Source: Leucobacter musarum subsp. musarum
GTDB taxonomy: Bacteria > Actinomycetota > Actinomycetes > Actinomycetales > Microbacteriaceae
Assembly: GCF_001273845.1 (NCBI RefSeq)
Contig: NZ_JHBW01000087.1
Span: 744,001-808,000, forward strand
Length of the DNA: 64,000 bases
Direction of reading: 5' to 3'
The position numbers and the translations under genes are program-made. Positions 19,232 through 28,553 of the stretch are shown piece after piece. Every line of letters starts with the position of its first letter. The stretch's first letter is position 1. The notes beneath the pieces are model-generated. The model was not told where the DNA came from. It made no database searches and saw only the letters and a program-made list of their open reading frames with translations.

Positions 19232-19986
19232 GCTGCGCCCCCCGAGCGCGCGCCGATGGCGCCGAGCCCGAGGAGGGCGTCGAGCCCGACGGTGAGGCCG
19301 CGCGCTGCGACGATCGCCTCAAGTGCGGCTCGCACTCCCGCACGATAGGCCTCGTTCGAGTGGGTGTCGTGGGTCACCGTCAGCACTTCGCCGGGCCCGC
19401 CGAAGCGCACCTCCTGCTTGGCGACGACTCCGGCGAGCCGCAGACTGTGCACGGGAATGCCCGCAACGAGTTCGCCGCGCGCCGGCTGCTCGGCGAACGG
19501 CGCGTCGACCGGTCGACCTGCGCGGGCCTCGGCCATCAGTTCCGCGGTGCGCACTGCGGTGCCGCTCGGCGAATCCACCTTGCCGGGGTGGTGCGCCTCG
19601 ATGATCTCGACGGCGTCGAAGTACGGGGCGGCGATGCGTGCGAGCGCCGTGCCGAGCACCGAACCGAGCGAGAAGTTCGGCACGACGATCACGCCGCGAT
19701 CCGGCTGCTCAGTGAGCCGCGCTTCGAGCTCGGCCAGGCGCTCCGACGACCAGCCGCTGGTGCCGACGATGATCTGCTGCCCCCGCGAAAGCCCCCGCAA
19801 CACGATCTCAGGAGACGCGTCGGGGCGGCTGACGTCGATGAGAATGTCGGCGTCAGCCCCTTCCTCTGGCGCCGACGAGCTGCGCAGGCGTGCGACCAGC
19901 TCGAAATCGGGGTGCTCCTCGATCACCTCGCACACGAGGCGGCCCAGGCGGCCCGTCGAACCCGAAACGGCTACACGATGCGTCAT
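19228..19986 (-). CDS. dapB: 4-hydroxy-tetrahydrodipicolinate reductase
   Basis: A 252-aa NAD(P)H-dependent reductase following DapA in lysine/diaminopimelate synthesis. The N-terminal Rossmann motif is AVSGSTGRLGRLV, and the substrate/catalytic motif is EAHHPGKVDSPSGTA (His and Lys intact). FGGPGEVLTVTHDTHSNEAYRAGVRAAL closes the fold. The ATG is preceded by TAGCCT at 6 nt, with no ribosome site. It lies between the M16 peptidase gene and the TPR-tail gene, as in related genomes. Confidence 0.95.
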   Translation of the reverse strand: MTHRVAVSGSTGRLGRLVCEVIEEHPDFELVARLRSSSAPEEGADADILIDVSRPDASPEIVLRGLSRGQQIIVGTSGWSSERLAELEARLTEQPDRGVIVVPNFSLGSVLGTALARIAAPYFDAVEIIEAHHPGKVDSPSGTAVRTAELMAEARAGRPVDAPFAEQPARGELVAGIPVHSLRLAGVVAKQEVRFGGPGEVLTVTHDTHSNEAYRAGVRAALEAIVAARGLTVGLDALLGLGAIGARSGGAA

Positions 19987-19992
19987 GCGTCC

Positions 19993-19998
19993 AGGCTA
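19993..19998 (-). promoter_or_regulatory. -10-like TAGCCT element before dapB
   Basis: Minus-strand TAGCCT lies 6 nt before the dapB ATG in the 46-bp gap. Confidence 0.45.
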
Positions 19999-20032
19999 CC
20001 GGGCGCCGGGTGCACGCTCGGACTGGCCGGGC

Positions 20033-21427
20033 TCAGGCGTGCTCGGTGATGGTGGATCGCGACGCGTCTCCCACCGCAACCACCATGAGCGGGCGCGCGG
20101 CCAGCTGCGCCGCCACGTCGCGAATATCGTCGAGCGTGACCGCGGCGAAGCGCTCCAGCGACGCGTCGAGATCGAACAGCTCCCCGCTGCCGAGTTCCGC
20201 ACGCGCGAGTCGCCCCATGCGCGTATCCGAATCTTCGAGCGCCAGCGCGGTTGATCCGGCGATTTGGCCGAGCGCGCGCTCGTGTTCGTCGGCGGTGATG
20301 CCGCGATCCGCGAGGGCGCGCAGTTCGAGGCGGCTCAGCTCGATGACCTCTGCCGCCTTCTGCGGAGCGCACCCGGCATACATGGCGAAGAGCCCGGCGT
20401 CGGAGTAGCTCGCGCCGAACGAGTAGGCCGTGTAGGCCAGCCCGCGCTTCTCGCGGATCTCCTGGAAGAGTCGACTCGACATGCCGCCGCCGAGCACCGA
20501 GTTCATGATGCCGAATGCGAAGCGGCGCGGATCGTTCGCGCTGAAGCCGTGCGTACCGATGAGCAGGTTGAGCTGCTCAGAGGGTCGCTCAGTGATCTGC
20601 ACACGTGGTTCGGCGGCCTGCGCCGCGTCGAGCGACGTAGCTTCGGCGAAGTCGGTATCCGCGCGCTGCAGGCGGCGCACGGGCGCCCCCGCACGGTCGG
20701 TGTGCCACCGCTCTTCCGCTGAGGCATCGAGCGCGGCGACCACCTGCGCCACGAGCGCATCATGATCGACTGCGCCGGCCGCGGTGACGACGAGCGTCGA
20801 CGGATCGTACCGGTCGCGGTAGTGCCGATCGACGTCGTCGCGACGCGCCTCCTGAATCGTCTGCGGCCACCCCCCGATCGGTCGGCCGAGCGGGTGCTGC
20901 GTACCGAGCACGGCCTCGAAGAAGCGCTCGTTCGCAACGTCGGCCAGGTCGTCGGCGGCCATCGCCAGCTCTTCGAGAATCACCCCGCGCTCCGTTTCGA
21001 ACTCATCGGCGTCGATCACCGAGTTCGCGACCATGTCGGAGAGCATAGTGACGGCGACTTCGAGGTCGGCGTCGCGCACCTTCGCGTAGTAGCAGGTGTA
21101 CTCCTTGGCCGTCAGCGCGTTGTGCTCGGCGCCGATGCGGTCGAACTCCGTCGCAATCGTATAGGCGTCGCGCGAAGGGGTGCCCTTGAACAGGAGGTGC
21201 TCGAGGAAGTGCGTCGATCCCAGGCTGCCCGGGGCATCCCCGCGCTCGGCCTGCTCATCACGCGACCCCACGCCCACCCAGAATCCGATCGACGCGCTGC
21301 GTGCACCGGGCATACGCTCGGTGAGCACGCGCAGACCGCTGGGGTGCACGGTGCGCCGCACGAGGCCCCCGCTCAGATCTGCGGTGAGTTCTGCCTGGTC
21401 GAGTGGAAGCTGGATGGGTGCACGCAT
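20033..21427 (-). CDS. M16-family zinc metallopeptidase
   Basis: A 464-aa peptidase of the pitrilysin/mitochondrial-processing-peptidase group. The inverted zinc motif is THFLEHLLFKGT (about residues 72-83), with the third ligand in ETERGVILEELAM downstream. A second, inactive M16 domain covers about 250-450. Genes of this type typically follow pnp in actinobacteria; here a thioredoxin/DUF4395 pair lies between them. The native substrate is unknown. Start ATG is preceded by GAGGGG and by a TAGGCT element 7 nt upstream. Confidence 0.92.
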   Translation of the reverse strand: MRAPIQLPLDQAELTADLSGGLVRRTVHPSGLRVLTERMPGARSASIGFWVGVGSRDEQAERGDAPGSLGSTHFLEHLLFKGTPSRDAYTIATEFDRIGAEHNALTAKEYTCYYAKVRDADLEVAVTMLSDMVANSVIDADEFETERGVILEELAMAADDLADVANERFFEAVLGTQHPLGRPIGGWPQTIQEARRDDVDRHYRDRYDPSTLVVTAAGAVDHDALVAQVVAALDASAEERWHTDRAGAPVRRLQRADTDFAEATSLDAAQAAEPRVQITERPSEQLNLLIGTHGFSANDPRRFAFGIMNSVLGGGMSSRLFQEIREKRGLAYTAYSFGASYSDAGLFAMYAGCAPQKAAEVIELSRLELRALADRGITADEHERALGQIAGSTALALEDSDTRMGRLARAELGSGELFDLDASLERFAAVTLDDIRDVAAQLAARPLMVVAVGDASRSTITEHA

Positions 21428-21434
21428 GCCCCTC

Positions 21435-21440
21435 AGCCTA
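21435..21440 (-). promoter_or_regulatory. -10-like TAGGCT element before the M16 gene
   Basis: Minus-strand TAGGCT lies 7 nt before the ATG. The gap also contains GAGGGG, so either leaderless or Shine-Dalgarno initiation is possible. Confidence 0.35.
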
Positions 21441-21489
21441 GGGCCTCAGCCGGGCGCGGCGATCCGGCACCATGCGTCGCGCGACTGAT

Positions 21490-22011
21490 TCAGCGGATCA
21501 CCCGCGCGCGCCGCAGCAGCAGGTAGAGTTCGCAACCCAGGCAGAACGCGAATGCCGCATTCAGGAATGCGGCGATGAATGCGGCTGCGGCCGCGATCGG
21601 CAGGGCCCACGGCACGCCGAGCACGTGCAGCAGCAACCCGACTCCCGTGACGAATGCGCCCACCCCCTGCGCGAAGGTCGGCGGCGCCGCGGCTTCGAGC
21701 TCGGTGGGCGGCGCGAGGCGGGGTCGGATCGCCACGGCGAAGAGGAGCCCGAACGGGTGCCGACGCACGCCCGCCGCAGCTCCCCACACGAAGAGCACGA
21801 ACAATGCGAGCAGCAGCAGCGCACCCGGCTCGAGCAGGCGCGCAAGCGGAGTCCGCTGAGCCAATTCGGTCGGGTCGACGGAGGAACCCGTTGCCAGCGA
21901 CAGTGCGACCGCGATGAACAGCAGTGTCGCGGTAATGGCTGCCGCGAAGCGGGGACCCCGAGGGTCGACGCGGTCTCGCACGAGCGCCGGTGTTGCGGAT
22001 GCGGTCGTCAC
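21490..22011 (-). CDS. DUF4395 membrane protein
   Basis: A 173-aa protein with four hydrophobic segments and the DUF4395 signatures: VDPRGPRFAAAITA at the start, HPFGLLFAVAIRPRLAPP in the middle, and AFLNAAFAFCLGCELYLL at the end with a CLGC pair. Its ATG overlaps the thioredoxin-like gene stop by 4 bases. DUF4395 proteins are often paired with thioredoxin-like proteins, which suggests a thiol-redox partnership in which the CLGC pair is reduced. That role is inferred. Confidence 0.88.
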   Translation of the reverse strand: MTTASATPALVRDRVDPRGPRFAAAITATLLFIAVALSLATGSSVDPTELAQRTPLARLLEPGALLLLALFVLFVWGAAAGVRRHPFGLLFAVAIRPRLAPPTELEAAAPPTFAQGVGAFVTGVGLLLHVLGVPWALPIAAAAAFIAAFLNAAFAFCLGCELYLLLRRARVIR

Positions 22012-22502
22012 AGGTAGCTCCGTTCGAGCAGGCGCGCCTCGGTCTGGGGGTCGCGTTCGGGTGCGAGGGCGAGATCGACCAGTTGAGTCGCCTGCGCTGC
22101 GCTGATGGGGCCCGACACACGGGTACGCAGGCGGCCGGATCCGTCGAGGATCAGCACGGTCGGCGTACGCAGGATGTTGAAGCGCGAAATCAGGTCATCG
22201 CGTGTGGTGACGTCGACCTCGACGTGCGCCACACCGGTGTGCGTGTCGGCGGCGCGGCTCAGCGTGCGCGCCGTAGCCGGGCAGCGCGCGCACATTTCGG
22301 TGCTGAACTGCACCAGCGTGAGTCGCTCCCCGAACCGTGCCACATGACTTCCCGGAACCGTGAACGCCTCAGGCCGCAGGCGTTCCGAGTCCGCTGCCGC
22401 GGGGGTACGCACACGCGTGCGCGTCAGGTGCAGCACCCATCCGAGACCGAGGGACGCGACGACGAGCGCCGCGAGCACGACAACCACTACATTCGCTTGC
22501 AT
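22008..22502 (-). CDS. Membrane-anchored thioredoxin-like protein
   Basis: A 164-aa protein with an N-terminal membrane helix (VVVVVLAALVVASLGLGWVLHL) and a thioredoxin fold facing outward. The active site is CARC (FSTEMCARCPATARTL), an unusual variant of CGPC, and the cis-Pro region is RTPTVLILDGSG. Translation may begin at ATG 22502 or four codons earlier at 22514; both starts sit inside a 21-bp palindrome. It is coupled to DUF4395. A role in envelope disulfide chemistry is likely. Confidence 0.85.
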   Translation of the reverse strand: MQANVVVVVLAALVVASLGLGWVLHLTRTRVRTPAAADSERLRPEAFTVPGSHVARFGERLTLVQFSTEMCARCPATARTLSRAADTHTGVAHVEVDVTTRDDLISRFNILRTPTVLILDGSGRLRTRVSGPISAAQATQLVDLALAPERDPQTEARLLERSYL

Positions 22503-22519
22503 AATGTGACCCATTATGC
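22499..22519. promoter_or_regulatory. Perfect palindrome over the thioredoxin-like gene start
   Basis: GCATAATG and CATTATGC flank a 5-nt centre. The palindrome contains both possible ATG starts and a CATAAT that could serve as a -10 element on the minus strand, so a bound repressor would block transcription or translation. The cognate regulator is not identifiable. Confidence 0.5.
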
Positions 22520-22569
22520 ACCCGAATGCATCGATGTGTATTCAGATGACGAAACAGGTCGACACACGC

Positions 22570-22614
22570 GACAGCGCCCGTCGATCCGTGCAGGACGGAT
22601 CGGCGGGCGCTGTC
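22570..22614 (-). terminator. Long hairpin after pnp
   Basis: An 18-bp stem (GACAGCGCCCG, one imperfect pair, CGATCC) with a 9-nt loop begins 16 bases past the pnp stop. It separates pnp from the thioredoxin/DUF4395 pair. Confidence 0.7.
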
Positions 22615-22629
22615 GTTCAGGCGTCGAGA

Positions 22630-24894
22630 TTACTCGGCGGCCGGAGCTTCTTCCGAAGCCTCGGCTGCAGCCTCCGCCGGAGCCTCGTCGATGACGGGCT
22701 CGAGCGACAGCTTGCCGCGATCGTCGACCTTCGTGATCTTCACGAGGATCTTCTGGCCGACCGAGAGCACGTCGTCCACGCTCTCGATACGCTTGCCACC
22801 GGCGAGCTTGCGCACCTCGGAGATGTGCAGCAGGCCGTCCTTGCCCGGGAGCAACGACACGAAGGCGCCGAATGCGGCGTTCTTCACGACGGTACCGAGG
22901 TACTGCTCGCCGACCTCGGGGTTCTGCGGGTTGGCGATCGCGTTGACCTGCGCGCGCGCAGCCTCGGCCGCGGGGCCATCGGTGGCGCCGATGTAGACGG
23001 TGCCGTCGTCGTCGATCGAGATGTCGGCACCGGTCTCGTCTTGAATACCGTTGATCGTCTTGCCCTTGGGGCCGATGAGCTCACCGATCTTGTCGACGGG
23101 GATGTTCACCGTGATCACGCGAGGCGCGGTCGGAGCCATCTCGTCGGGGACGTCGATCGCCTGGTTCAGCACACCCAGGATCGTGAGGCGAGCCTCGTGC
23201 GCCTGAGTCAGCGCACCCTTCAGCACGGAGGCCGGGAGGCCGTCGAGCTTGGTGTCGAGCTGGATCGCGGTGATGAACTCCGAGGTACCGGCGACCTTGA
23301 AGTCCATGTCGCCGAGCGCGTCTTCCGCACCGAGGATGTCGGTGAGGGCGGCGTAACGGGTCTCACCGTCGACCTGGTCGGAGACCAGGCCCATGGCGAT
23401 GCCGGCAACGGGTGCGCGCAGCGGCACACCGGCGTTGAGCAACGACAGCGTCGAAGCGCAGACCGAGCCCATCGAGGTCGAGCCGTTTGAGCCCAGCGCC
23501 TCGGAGACCTGGCGGATGGCGTAGGGGAACTCCTCGCGGCTCGGCAGCACCGGCACGAGCGCGCGCTCGGCGAGGAAGCCGTGCCCGATCTCGCGACGCT
23601 TCGGCGAGCCGACGCGGCCGGTCTCACCGGTCGAGTACGGCGGGAAGTTGTAGTGGTGCAGGTAGCGCTTGCTCGTGATCGGCGACAGCGAATCGATCTG
23701 CTGCTCCATCTTGAGCATGTTCAGCGTGGTGACGCCCAGGATCTGGGTCTCGCCGCGCTGGAAGATGGCCGAACCGTGCACGCGCGGGATGACCTGAACC
23801 TCGGCGTCGAGCGCGCGAATGTCGCTGGTGCCGCGGCCGTCCATGCGGACGCCCTCGGTGAGCACGCGGCTGCGCACGATGTCCTTGGTGACCGACTTGT
23901 AGGCGGCCGAAACCTCGGCGTTGGCCGATGCGGGGAGCTCCCCGGCCTCGACCTTGGCCGCGATGGCCTCCTTGACGCGAGCCTTCAGGGCGTCATCGGC
24001 GTCCTGGCGCTCGAGCTTGTCGGCGATCTGGTAGATCGGTGCGAGCTCGGTGCGAGCGAGGGCGTCGACCGCCGCGAGCAACTCGTCGGTGTAGGGCAGG
24101 AAGACCGGGTAGTCAGCGATCTCCTTCGCCGACTGCGCGGCGAGCTCCGACTGAGCCTTGACGAGCTGCGCGATGAACGGCTTCGCTGCATCGAGGCCCT
24201 CGGCGACGACGGCCTCGTTGGGCTTCGTCGCGCCACCGCGGATGAGCTCCCAGCTCTGCTCCGTGGCTTCGGCCTCGACCATCATGATCGCGACGTCTTC
24301 GTTGCCCTGCGCGTCGGTGACGACACGGCCGGCCACGACCAGGTCGAACACGGCATCCTTGAGCTGCTCCACATTCGGGAACGCGACCCACTGGTCACCG
24401 ATGAGCGCGAGGCGCACACCGGCGATCGGACCGGAGAACGGCAGGCCCGAGATCTGGGTCGATGCCGAAGCCGCGTTGATTGCGAGAGCGTCGTAGAACT
24501 CGCCCGGTGCGATCGAGAGCACGGTGATGACGACCTGGACCTCGTTGCGCAGACCGCTCACGAAGGAGGGACGCAGCGGGCGGTCGATCAGACGGCAGAC
24601 GAGGATCGCCTCGGTCGAGGGGCGGCCCTCACGACGGAAGAACGAGCCGGGGATCTTACCCGCGGCGTACGAGCGCTCCTCGACGTCGATGGTCAGCGGG
24701 AAGAAATCGAAGTGATCCTTCGGCTGCTTCGATGCGCTGGTGGCCGAGAGGAGCATCGTCTCTTCGTCGAGGTAGGCCGCGACGGCGCCCTGAGCCTGCT
24801 GTGCAAGACGGCCGGTCTCGAACCGGATGGTGCGCTTGCCGAACTTGCCGTTATCGAGAACGGCCTCGGCGAACTTGATTTCAGGACCCTCCAC
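22630..24894 (-). CDS. pnp: Polynucleotide phosphorylase
   Basis: A 754-aa phosphorolytic 3'-5' exoribonuclease. Two RNase PH domains cover about residues 10-230 and 330-560, an all-alpha linker lies between, and KH (about 580-640, [20 protein letters not shown]) and S1 (about 650-720, [24 protein letters not shown]) domains follow. An acidic Ala/Glu tail ends it. [16 protein letters not shown] and the [19 protein letters not shown] segment are diagnostic. Start: GTG with AAGGAG six bases upstream. No rpsO lies directly upstream here. Confidence 0.97.
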   Translation of the reverse strand: MEGPEIKFAEAVLDNGKFGKRTIRFETGRLAQQAQGAVAAYLDEETMLLSATSASKQPKDHFDFFPLTIDVEERSYAAGKIPGSFFRREGRPSTEAILVCRLIDRPLRPSFVSGLRNEVQVVITVLSIAPGEFYDALAINAASASTQISGLPFSGPIAGVRLALIGDQWVAFPNVEQLKDAVFDLVVAGRVVTDAQGNEDVAIMMVEAEATEQSWELIRGGATKPNEAVVAEGLDAAKPFIAQLVKAQSELAAQSAKEIADYPVFLPYTDELLAAVDALARTELAPIYQIADKLERQDADDALKARVKEAIAAKVEAGELPASANAEVSAAYKSVTKDIVRSRVLTEGVRMDGRGTSDIRALDAEVQVIPRVHGSAIFQRGETQILGVTTLNMLKMEQQIDSLSPITSKRYLHHYNFPPYSTGETGRVGSPKRREIGHGFLAERALVPVLPSREEFPYAIRQVSEALGSNGSTSMGSVCASTLSLLNAGVPLRAPVAGIAMGLVSDQVDGETRYAALTDILGAEDALGDMDFKVAGTSEFITAIQLDTKLDGLPASVLKGALTQAHEARLTILGVLNQAIDVPDEMAPTAPRVITVNIPVDKIGELIGPKGKTINGIQDETGADISIDDDGTVYIGATDGPAAEAARAQVNAIANPQNPEVGEQYLGTVVKNAAFGAFVSLLPGKDGLLHISEVRKLAGGKRIESVDDVLSVGQKILVKITKVDDRGKLSLEPVIDEAPAEAAAEASEEAPAAE

Positions 24895-24916
24895 AGGGTT
24901 CTCCTTACTCACGAGA

Positions 24917-24957
24917 GCACGCGGCCGACAGTCCCGGAGAGGACGCACCTGGCGTGC
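24917..24957 (-). promoter_or_regulatory. Structured pnp leader, possible Actino-pnp RNA
   Basis: On the minus strand GCACGC and GCGTGC enclose an inner GTCC/GGAC hairpin, ending 23 bases before the pnp start codon. Actinobacterial pnp genes often carry the conserved Actino-pnp leader; the position fits, but I cannot match the consensus by eye. The rest of 24895-25128 holds only a weak hairpin at 25073-25088. Confidence 0.35.
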
Positions 24958-25128
24958 GGCGTGCGCGGGAGCTGATGTTCAGTAGACGACCACCCTGCAA
25001 CCGCGCTCGGATTCAGAGGGATCCACCACCGAAGACCAGCCCGCCTGCCGACGTGCTCGATTCTTCGTTGCTGCGGGCGATTGCCCGCCCCACCAGCGTA
25101 GCATTCATGCCCGGAGAAGCCCCGAGAT

Positions 25129-26187
25129 TCAGCGGAAGTCGGGGCTCGATTCATCCGCTCGGGCGGGGCGCTGCTCGCCGATCAGGTTCTCGCTGAGCAA
25201 CGCGCGCAGCTGCGCCCCCGAAAAGCCCGCCCGCACGAGCGCCCGCAGCTTCGCGATCGCGGCTTCCGCTGTGAGATCGGCTCCGCCGACGACCCCGGCA
25301 TCGGCGAGCACGGCCCCGACCGCGTACCTCGGCAGTTCGACGGCACCGTCCTCGCACCGGGTGATCGCCAGGATCGGCACACCGCGCTCCCCAGCCGCGT
25401 GCAGCACCTCGCGCGCCCGCTCCCCCGAGAACGGCGCAGTGCCAGCGCCGTAGCACTCGAGCACGAGCCCGTCAGGAAAGGCATCGATCGCCGCTTCGAG
25501 CAGCTTCGGCGGCAGGCCGGGAACCGCACTCAGCATGCCGACGCGCGGCGCCGCCGATCGCGCGGCGCCGGCAAGTGCTGCCGCCGCGCGATCCGGGAGC
25601 ACCGCGCCCTCGCCGAGCGGCCGGCGCGCATCGAACGCGTCGTCGGCCTCGCTCGATCGCTTCACGGCACGCACGGCCGGAAGCGACCGGCCGCCGAACA
25701 CGATGCGCACTCCCGCAGCGCCGTCCGCGGTCGCTTCCGCGAACGCGTCCACGAAGTTGGTGCCCGCGTCACCGCCGGCTGTTCCGAGCGGATGCTGCGC
25801 GCCCGTGAAGACGATCGGCAGCGCGAGATCGGCGCAGGCGAAGGCCGCTTGCGCCGCGCTGTGCGCCAGCGTGTCCGTGCCGTGCACGACGAGCGCACCG
25901 ACCAGCGGCGATCCCGCAGCCGCCGCCGCGACCGCACGTTCGCGCACGATGTCGGCGATTTCGAGCGCCGTGCCATGGCCGGCCTCCGCGCTGTCGATGA
26001 TCTCGGCCGGCTCGGCGAGCTCCCACACGACCGGTCGCCCGATCACCCGCTCGGCCTCGCGCACGAGCGCGGCGAGCTCAGCCCCGAAATTGGTCTGCGC
26101 CGCAAGCCCATGGCCCGATTCGCGCATGCCGAACGTGCCCCCGCAGTACACCACCAGCAGTCGGCGCTGCTCGTCACTCGTCATCAT
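25129..26187 (-). CDS. L-asparaginase
   Basis: A 352-aa asparaginase-family enzyme that hydrolyses asparagine to aspartate and ammonia. The two catalytic threonines lie in VVYCGGTFGM (N-terminal) and VVHGTDTLAHSA (about residue 95). FTGAQHPLGTAGGDAGTNFVDA and LECYGAGTAP support the assignment. No signal peptide, so probably the cytoplasmic type. The ATG overlaps the permease stop by 4 bases, making a permease-asparaginase operon. The first motif has CGGTFG rather than the common GGTIAS. Confidence 0.9.
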   Translation of the reverse strand: MMTSDEQRRLLVVYCGGTFGMRESGHGLAAQTNFGAELAALVREAERVIGRPVVWELAEPAEIIDSAEAGHGTALEIADIVRERAVAAAAAGSPLVGALVVHGTDTLAHSAAQAAFACADLALPIVFTGAQHPLGTAGGDAGTNFVDAFAEATADGAAGVRIVFGGRSLPAVRAVKRSSEADDAFDARRPLGEGAVLPDRAAAALAGAARSAAPRVGMLSAVPGLPPKLLEAAIDAFPDGLVLECYGAGTAPFSGERAREVLHAAGERGVPILAITRCEDGAVELPRYAVGAVLADAGVVGGADLTAEAAIAKLRALVRAGFSGAQLRALLSENLIGEQRPARADESSPDFR

Positions 26188-27671
26188 CGAACGTCGCGAT
26201 CCGCTTCGTCGGTGTCGAGCGCGGCCTCCGGAATCGCGAATGCCGAGGTGAAGGCGGCCGCGTTGATGCGGCGACGCACGACGAACCAGCCGAGCACCAT
26301 CAGCACGACGACCCCGAGGAACACGAGCAGTGTGATCTGGCCCACTGCGGCGTCGAGCGCCATCAGCACGACGATACCGACGAGGAAGATCAGCGTCACG
26401 CTGTTGGTGATCGGCGCGAACGGCAAACGGTACGTGGGGCGGCTCTCGCCGGTGCGCTGCGTGCGGCGCACGTAGAGCCAGTGGCAGACCATGATCGCGG
26501 CCCAGGTGCCGACGATGCCGATGCCCGCGAGGTTCAGCACGATGTCGAAGGCGCGCGCCGGCACGATGAAGTTGAGCCCGACACCGGCCACACCGATCGC
26601 CGCGGTGATCATGATGCCACCGTAGGGCGCCCCTGCGGAGTTGAGGCGCTTCGCGAACGCCGGCGCGGTACCCGCGACCGCCATCGAGCGCAGCGTGCGA
26701 CCCGTGGCGTACAGCCCCGCATTGAGGCTCGACATGGCCGCGGTCAGCACCACAACGTTCATGATGTCGCCCGCGTAGGGAATGCCGATCGAGTTCATCA
26801 CGGTGACGAAGGGGCTCTCGCTGCCCGAGTACGCGTTCCACGGCAGCAGCAGGGTGAAGAGGATCACCGAACCCGCGTAGAAGAGAATGATGCGCCACAT
26901 GATCGAGTTGACGGCCTTCGGGATCGCCGCGCGCGGGTTCTCCGATTCGCCCGCCGCGACGCCCACCATCTCGGTGCCGCCGAACGCGAACACCACGCCG
27001 AGCGCAATCACGAACATCGCACCGATCCCGTTCGGGAAGAAGCCGCCGTTGTCGGTGATGAGTTGGAAACCCGGAGTGTGCCCATCGACTGGGGTCTGCG
27101 TGACGACGAGATAGATGCCGATCAGGCCGAAGATGACGATCGCGCCGACCTTGATGATCGCGAACCAGTACTCCATCTCGCCGAAGAGTTTGACGGAGGC
27201 GACGTTCATCGCGAAGACGATCGCGAGTGCGATCAGCGCGAGCAGCCACTGGGGCACGGGCACGAAGACCGCCCAGAAGTGCAGATACAGCGCGACGGCG
27301 GTGATGTCGGCGATGACCGTCGTCGACCAGTTCAGGAAGTAGAGCCAGCCCACGGTGTAGGCGCCCTTCTCCCCCATGAACTCGCGCGCGTACGAGACGA
27401 ACGCCCCAGAGGAGGGGCGATACATGACGAGTTCGCCGAGCGCGCGCACGACGAGGAACGCGAAGATGCCGCAGATGATGTAGACGAAGGCGAGCGACGG
27501 TCCGGCGATCTCCATGCGGCCGCTGGCGCCGAGAAAGAGGCCCGTGCCGATCGAGCCGCCGATCGCGATCATGGTGAGGTGTCGGCGCTTCAAACCGCGG
27601 TGATACCCGCTATCGCCGGCGTCGACGGCTTCGCCCGACGCCGCGTGGGGCGGAAGAACTTCTTTGTTCAT
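26184..27671 (-). CDS. Amino-acid permease, probable L-asparagine transporter
   Basis: A 495-aa APC-superfamily permease with 12 membrane helices. Signature: GLKRRHLTMIAIGGSIGTGLFLGAS, then RALGELVMYRPSSGAFVSYAREFMGEKGAYTVGWLYFLNW, as in AnsP, CycA and GabP. Asparagine is inferred from coupling to asparaginase. ATG chosen at MNKEVLPPH; the frame to 28274 runs over the regulator gene and is not coding. Transcription starts from a divergent promoter region with a palindromic operator. Confidence 0.88.
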   Translation of the reverse strand: MNKEVLPPHAASGEAVDAGDSGYHRGLKRRHLTMIAIGGSIGTGLFLGASGRMEIAGPSLAFVYIICGIFAFLVVRALGELVMYRPSSGAFVSYAREFMGEKGAYTVGWLYFLNWSTTVIADITAVALYLHFWAVFVPVPQWLLALIALAIVFAMNVASVKLFGEMEYWFAIIKVGAIVIFGLIGIYLVVTQTPVDGHTPGFQLITDNGGFFPNGIGAMFVIALGVVFAFGGTEMVGVAAGESENPRAAIPKAVNSIMWRIILFYAGSVILFTLLLPWNAYSGSESPFVTVMNSIGIPYAGDIMNVVVLTAAMSSLNAGLYATGRTLRSMAVAGTAPAFAKRLNSAGAPYGGIMITAAIGVAGVGLNFIVPARAFDIVLNLAGIGIVGTWAAIMVCHWLYVRRTQRTGESRPTYRLPFAPITNSVTLIFLVGIVVLMALDAAVGQITLLVFLGVVVLMVLGWFVVRRRINAAAFTSAFAIPEAALDTDEADRDVR

Positions 27672-27716
27672 GAGTCGAGACCCTTCTCTGTCGCTCGGTG
27701 GCGCCGCTGTGCGCAC

Positions 27717-27739
27717 ATCTGTCCGGCTGTCAGACAGAT
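27717..27739. promoter_or_regulatory. Inverted-repeat operator in the permease/GntR gap
   Basis: ATCTGTC and GACAGAT are separated by 9 nt, with a second nested palindrome CTGTC-A-GACAG at 27727-27737. It overlaps the -10 of the permease operon, so binding of the adjacent GntR protein would repress it. Confidence 0.6.
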
Positions 27740-27763
27740 TACCCGAATCCGATAGAATCTCAA
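27736..27763 (-). promoter_or_regulatory. Promoter of the permease-asparaginase operon
   Basis: Minus-strand -35 TTGAGA (27758-27763) and -10 TAATCT (27736-27741) are separated by 16 bp. The -10 overlaps the operator. On the plus strand TAGAAT (27753-27758) could be the -10 for the regulator gene. Confidence 0.5.
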
Positions 27764-27845
27764 TATCCTTATTCGAGTAGATCTGCGCCGACGCCGACCA
27801 CTCCGCCAGGGAGACCGCGACGCGCTCCCGAAAGGTTCCCCCAAC

Positions 27846-28511
27846 ATGCACTCCCCCGTTCAGCGCGTCAGCGCGACCGAAGCCGCATTCAGCGCCATTC
27901 GGGGACTCATCGACGATCAGACGCTCGCCGTGGGCGACCGGCTTCCCGGCGAGCTCGCACTGGCCAAGCAGTTCGGTGTGAGTCGCTCCGTGGTGCGTGA
28001 GGCGCTGCATGCCTGCGCAACGCTCGGCCTCACAGAGACCCGCAGCGGCAGCGGCACCTACGTGCTCTCGAAGACGCCGTCGGGTGTCTCGGAGTTCGGC
28101 GGGTTCGATCCGGATCACCTGATGGAAGCACGCATCCACGTCGAGGTGCCCACCGCCGGCCACGCCGCAGAGCGCCGCACCACCGAAGAACTCGACGCCA
28201 TGCGCCGTCTGCTCGCCCGCATGCGCGACACCTCGGTGCTGCACGAATGGGTGCGGCTCGACCGCGACTTCCACACCCTCGTCGCCGAGGCGAGCCGCAA
28301 CTCGGTACTGCTGAGCATCACCGCCTCCATGCGTCGCTCGCTCGACCTGCAGTCAGAGTTCCTGAACATCACGCAGGCGCGTCAGCACACCTCGGATGTC
28401 GAGCACGCCGAGATCTTCGCCGCGATCGAATCGGGCGATCGGCTCGAGGCCGAGCGCGCCGCGCTGCACCACATCGACGCGGTCGCCTCGGCGATCCGCG
28501 CCGGCCGCTGA
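27846..28511 (+). CDS. GntR-family (FadR-type) transcriptional regulator
   Basis: A 221-aa repressor-type protein. The N-terminal winged helix (about residues 10-75) reads LPGELALAKQFGVSRSVVREALHACATLGLTETRSGSGTYV, and an all-helical FCD ligand domain follows (about 95-215), with putative metal/ligand His residues in DRDFHTLVAEAS and DVEHAEIFAAI. Divergently transcribed from the asparagine permease operon, so local control is likely and the effector may be asparagine, aspartate or a related metabolite. Confidence 0.9.
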   Translation: MHSPVQRVSATEAAFSAIRGLIDDQTLAVGDRLPGELALAKQFGVSRSVVREALHACATLGLTETRSGSGTYVLSKTPSGVSEFGGFDPDHLMEARIHVEVPTAGHAAERRTTEELDAMRRLLARMRDTSVLHEWVRLDRDFHTLVAEASRNSVLLSITASMRRSLDLQSEFLNITQARQHTSDVEHAEIFAAIESGDRLEAERAALHHIDAVASAIRAGR

Positions 28512-28553
28512 ACGCGCGCCGACCCGCGCACTCGTCTGCGCCGCGCACAGCGA

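Noticed and set aside
23581-24975. A 464-codon plus-strand frame opposite pnp
   Set aside because: Antisense shadow of pnp with no recognisable domain; pnp is unmistakable on the other strand.
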